Positions 3,910 through 5,007 of a stretch of 5,007 nt of DNA are shown in pieces. A program made the position numbers and the translations under genes. Under the pieces are notes generated by a model, which saw only the letters and a program-made list of their open reading frames with translations, was not told where the DNA came from and did not search any database. The DNA comes from an uncultured Lachnospiraceae bacterium (GTDB taxonomy: Bacteria; Bacillota; Clostridia; Lachnospirales; Lachnospiraceae): positions 1 through 5,007 of the forward strand of contig CAJUOE010000042.1 in NCBI GenBank assembly GCA_910587895.1, given 5' to 3'. How positions within the stretch are numbered: the first letter of the stretch is position 1; the number at the start of each line of letters is the position of its first letter.

Positions 3910-5007
3910 CTATTCAGGAATCGGTTCAAATTCATTTAAGTCCTCGTCAGTAATTTCACGCATCCCTATAGGCGTCCGCCGACCCCAGCGGGACATAAAT
4001 CCCCCCGTTTTACCGTAAAATTTTGTACCCCTAAAATGCCACTCCATAGTGAATATTGCACCCTTGACGAGTGCCGGCGGTGTTGCTCCCAGCATCTTTA
4101 CGCTTTCCAGACTGCTGCAAGAGTAAAATGCAGCACCTTCTATCTTTGTTACGGACGCCGGAATCTCTATGCTGGCGAGAGATGAACAACCCAAAAATGC
4201 GCGGGATCCTATTTCTTCCAATGTTTCCGGCAGCTTTACACTTTTGAGGCTTTTACAATTTACAAAGCACTCATACAACAACCGTGTTACACCGTTTTTT
4301 ACTTCCAGGCTGATTACCCTATCCCCCCATCCCCCAGAAGAAGTCGTTTCTCGGAAATGATCTGCCCACCCGGACATACCTGCATCTGAGTAAATCGTCA
4401 CCTTTCCGTCCGTGTCAATCGTCCAACCCTCTCTTTCGCTCCCCTCAACAATCGCCGCCCGCGCACCGGCTTTCGCCGCCATGACCCGTCTTCTTTCCGC
4501 CCGCACCGTCACCGTAATCCGCGGCAGGCTGACGCCCTCCGCCGGCGCATACCCGTCCGGCAGAGCGGCGGTAAAAAGATAGGTCCCTTCCGTGTCCCCG
4601 TCATACGCAGGGGCGGACTGCCATGTGACGCCGTCGATCGTGACGGTTTCCGCCTGCTGTTTCTTCTCTTTTGGCTCTTCCGGCAACGCTTCTTCCCGTT
4701 CCTCCTGTGTGTTTTCCAGTGTCTGTACAGATATCACATTCTCCGCATAATACTCCGGCAGCGTGACCGTATGGGTTTCCTGTCCGTTTCCGTTCTCCGC
4801 AACGACATTTTCCCCGGTGTCCTCTTCGCCGTCGTCTTCCGCAGGCGGTTCGTCCCCTCCTGTCTCCCCGGCATTTTCCCCGGCGTCCTCTTCGCCGTCC
4901 TCTTCCGCGGGCGGTTCGTCCCCTCCTGTCTCCCCGGCATTTTCCCCGGCGTCCTCTTCGCCGTCCTCTATGTTCCCCGGCCAAATTCCATACCGGCCCT
5001 CACCTCC
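3910..5007 (-). CDS. BspA-type leucine-rich-repeat surface protein with acidic repeats, N-terminus outside the window
   Basis: The frame is open from the last base of the window to the TAG at 3910-3912, giving 365 visible residues. The GTG at 4735-4737 is only an internal Val, so the true start and any signal peptide lie beyond the window. Counting from the window edge: residues about 14-60 are acidic repeats rich in Glu, Asp and Gly (DGEEDAGENAGETGGDEPPA); 61-120 are a charged linker; 121-170 resemble the Ig-like module of Firmicutes surface proteins (TIDGVTWQSAPAYDGDTEGTY..., ending LPRITVTV). Residues 195-240 lead into about three leucine-rich repeats of the LRR_5/BspA type at 240-305, with the recurring F-x-x-C-x-S-L-x-S-V/I-x-(I/L)-P pattern (FVNCKSLKSVKLP, FLGCSSLASIEIP, FYSCSSLESVKM). 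The end, DEDLNEFEPIPE, has no LPXTG motif or membrane anchor. Such proteins are usually exported and used in adhesion or protein binding; export is inferred. The acetyltransferase follows 8 bp downstream. Confidence 0.85.
   Translation of the reverse strand, partial: GGEGRYGIWPGNIEDGEEDAGENAGETGGDEPPAEEDGEEDAGENAGETGGDEPPAEDDGEEDTGENVVAENGNGQETHTVTLPEYYAENVISVQTLENTQEEREEALPEEPKEKKQQAETVTIDGVTWQSAPAYDGDTEGTYLFTAALPDGYAPAEGVSLPRITVTVRAERRRVMAAKAGARAAIVEGSEREGWTIDTDGKVTIYSDAGMSGWADHFRETTSSGGWGDRVISLEVKNGVTRLLYECFVNCKSLKSVKLPETLEEIGSRAFLGCSSLASIEIPASVTKIEGAAFYSCSSLESVKMLGATPPALVKGAIFTMEWHFRGTKFYGKTGGFMSRWGRRTPIGMREITDEDLNEFEPIPE
4768..4965 (-). repeat. 66-bp tandem repeat (about 2.5 copies) coding for acidic 22-residue units
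   Basis: Two full units, 4900-4965 and 4834-4899, differ at only two of 66 bases. A third, degenerate unit follows at 4768-4833, where about the first nine codons (DGEEDTGEN) still match. The period is 22 codons and in frame. The encoded unit DGEEDAGENAGETGGDEPPA is strongly acidic and should be unstructured. The near-identity of two units indicates recent duplication or homogenisation. Confidence 0.9.

Noticed and set aside
3910..4080. Possible frameshift near the end of the surface protein
   Set aside because: The tail does not look like a standard LRR end, but the other two frames hit stops and show no better match, so no break is claimed.
4768..4965. CRISPR-like array
   Set aside because: The 66-bp units are contiguous, in frame and coding, with no spacers.
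4601..4984. Arg/Gly-rich minus-strand frames (127 and 68 codons)
   Set aside because: They are out-of-frame readings of the 66-bp repeats in the surface-protein gene; the acidic frame continues into the Ig-like and LRR domains and is the real one.

Overview
The window looks like chromosome from an anaerobic, gut-type Clostridia, most likely Lachnospiraceae. The basis is the pairing of a GltA/NfnB-type flavoprotein with an A-type flavodiiron protein, strong AAGGAGG ribosome binding sites, a BspA-type leucine-rich-repeat surface protein and a tiny holin-like toxin. The placement is from protein style and gene order; no database search was possible.

Bases 1-2244 (+) hold a redox operon. It starts with the C-terminal three quarters of a GltA/NfnB-type FAD/NADPH oxidoreductase, which begins before the window. 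Two bases after its stop comes a complete 388-residue flavodiiron protein with all seven diiron ligands. Together they suggest NADPH/ferredoxin electron handling coupled to reduction of O2 or NO. A strong hairpin terminator (2311-2356) closes the operon.

Bases 2357-3274 contain no large gene but are dense in small features. At 2367-2679 lies a 313-bp foldback, MITE-like element with exact 20-bp terminal inverted repeats, arms that match inward almost to the centre, and two internal hairpins. Next is the C-terminal remnant of an XRE/Cro-type regulator gene on the minus strand (2739-2879, in-frame stop). Then comes a compact unit absent from the supplied long-ORF list: an extended -10 promoter, a structured leader with a possible short upstream reading frame, a 34-codon hydrophobic peptide of the putative holin-like toxin type (3003-3107), and a 16-bp-stem terminator that overlaps its stop codon. 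A good minus-strand promoter (3202-3230) points back into the toxin 3' end, and the same hairpin can end that RNA too. This is the layout of a type I toxin-antitoxin locus with 3'-overlapping convergent RNAs, and it is the most interesting item in the window.

Bases 3275-5007 (-) hold a second operon. A BspA-like surface protein comes first: its N-terminus lies outside the window, followed by acidic 22-residue tandem repeats, an Ig-like segment and leucine-rich repeats. A sugar O-acetyltransferase of the maltose/galactoside type follows 8 bp later. No convincing terminator follows the acetyltransferase, so its transcript may run into the antisense side of the toxin locus. No tRNA, rRNA, CRISPR array or transposase gene was seen.
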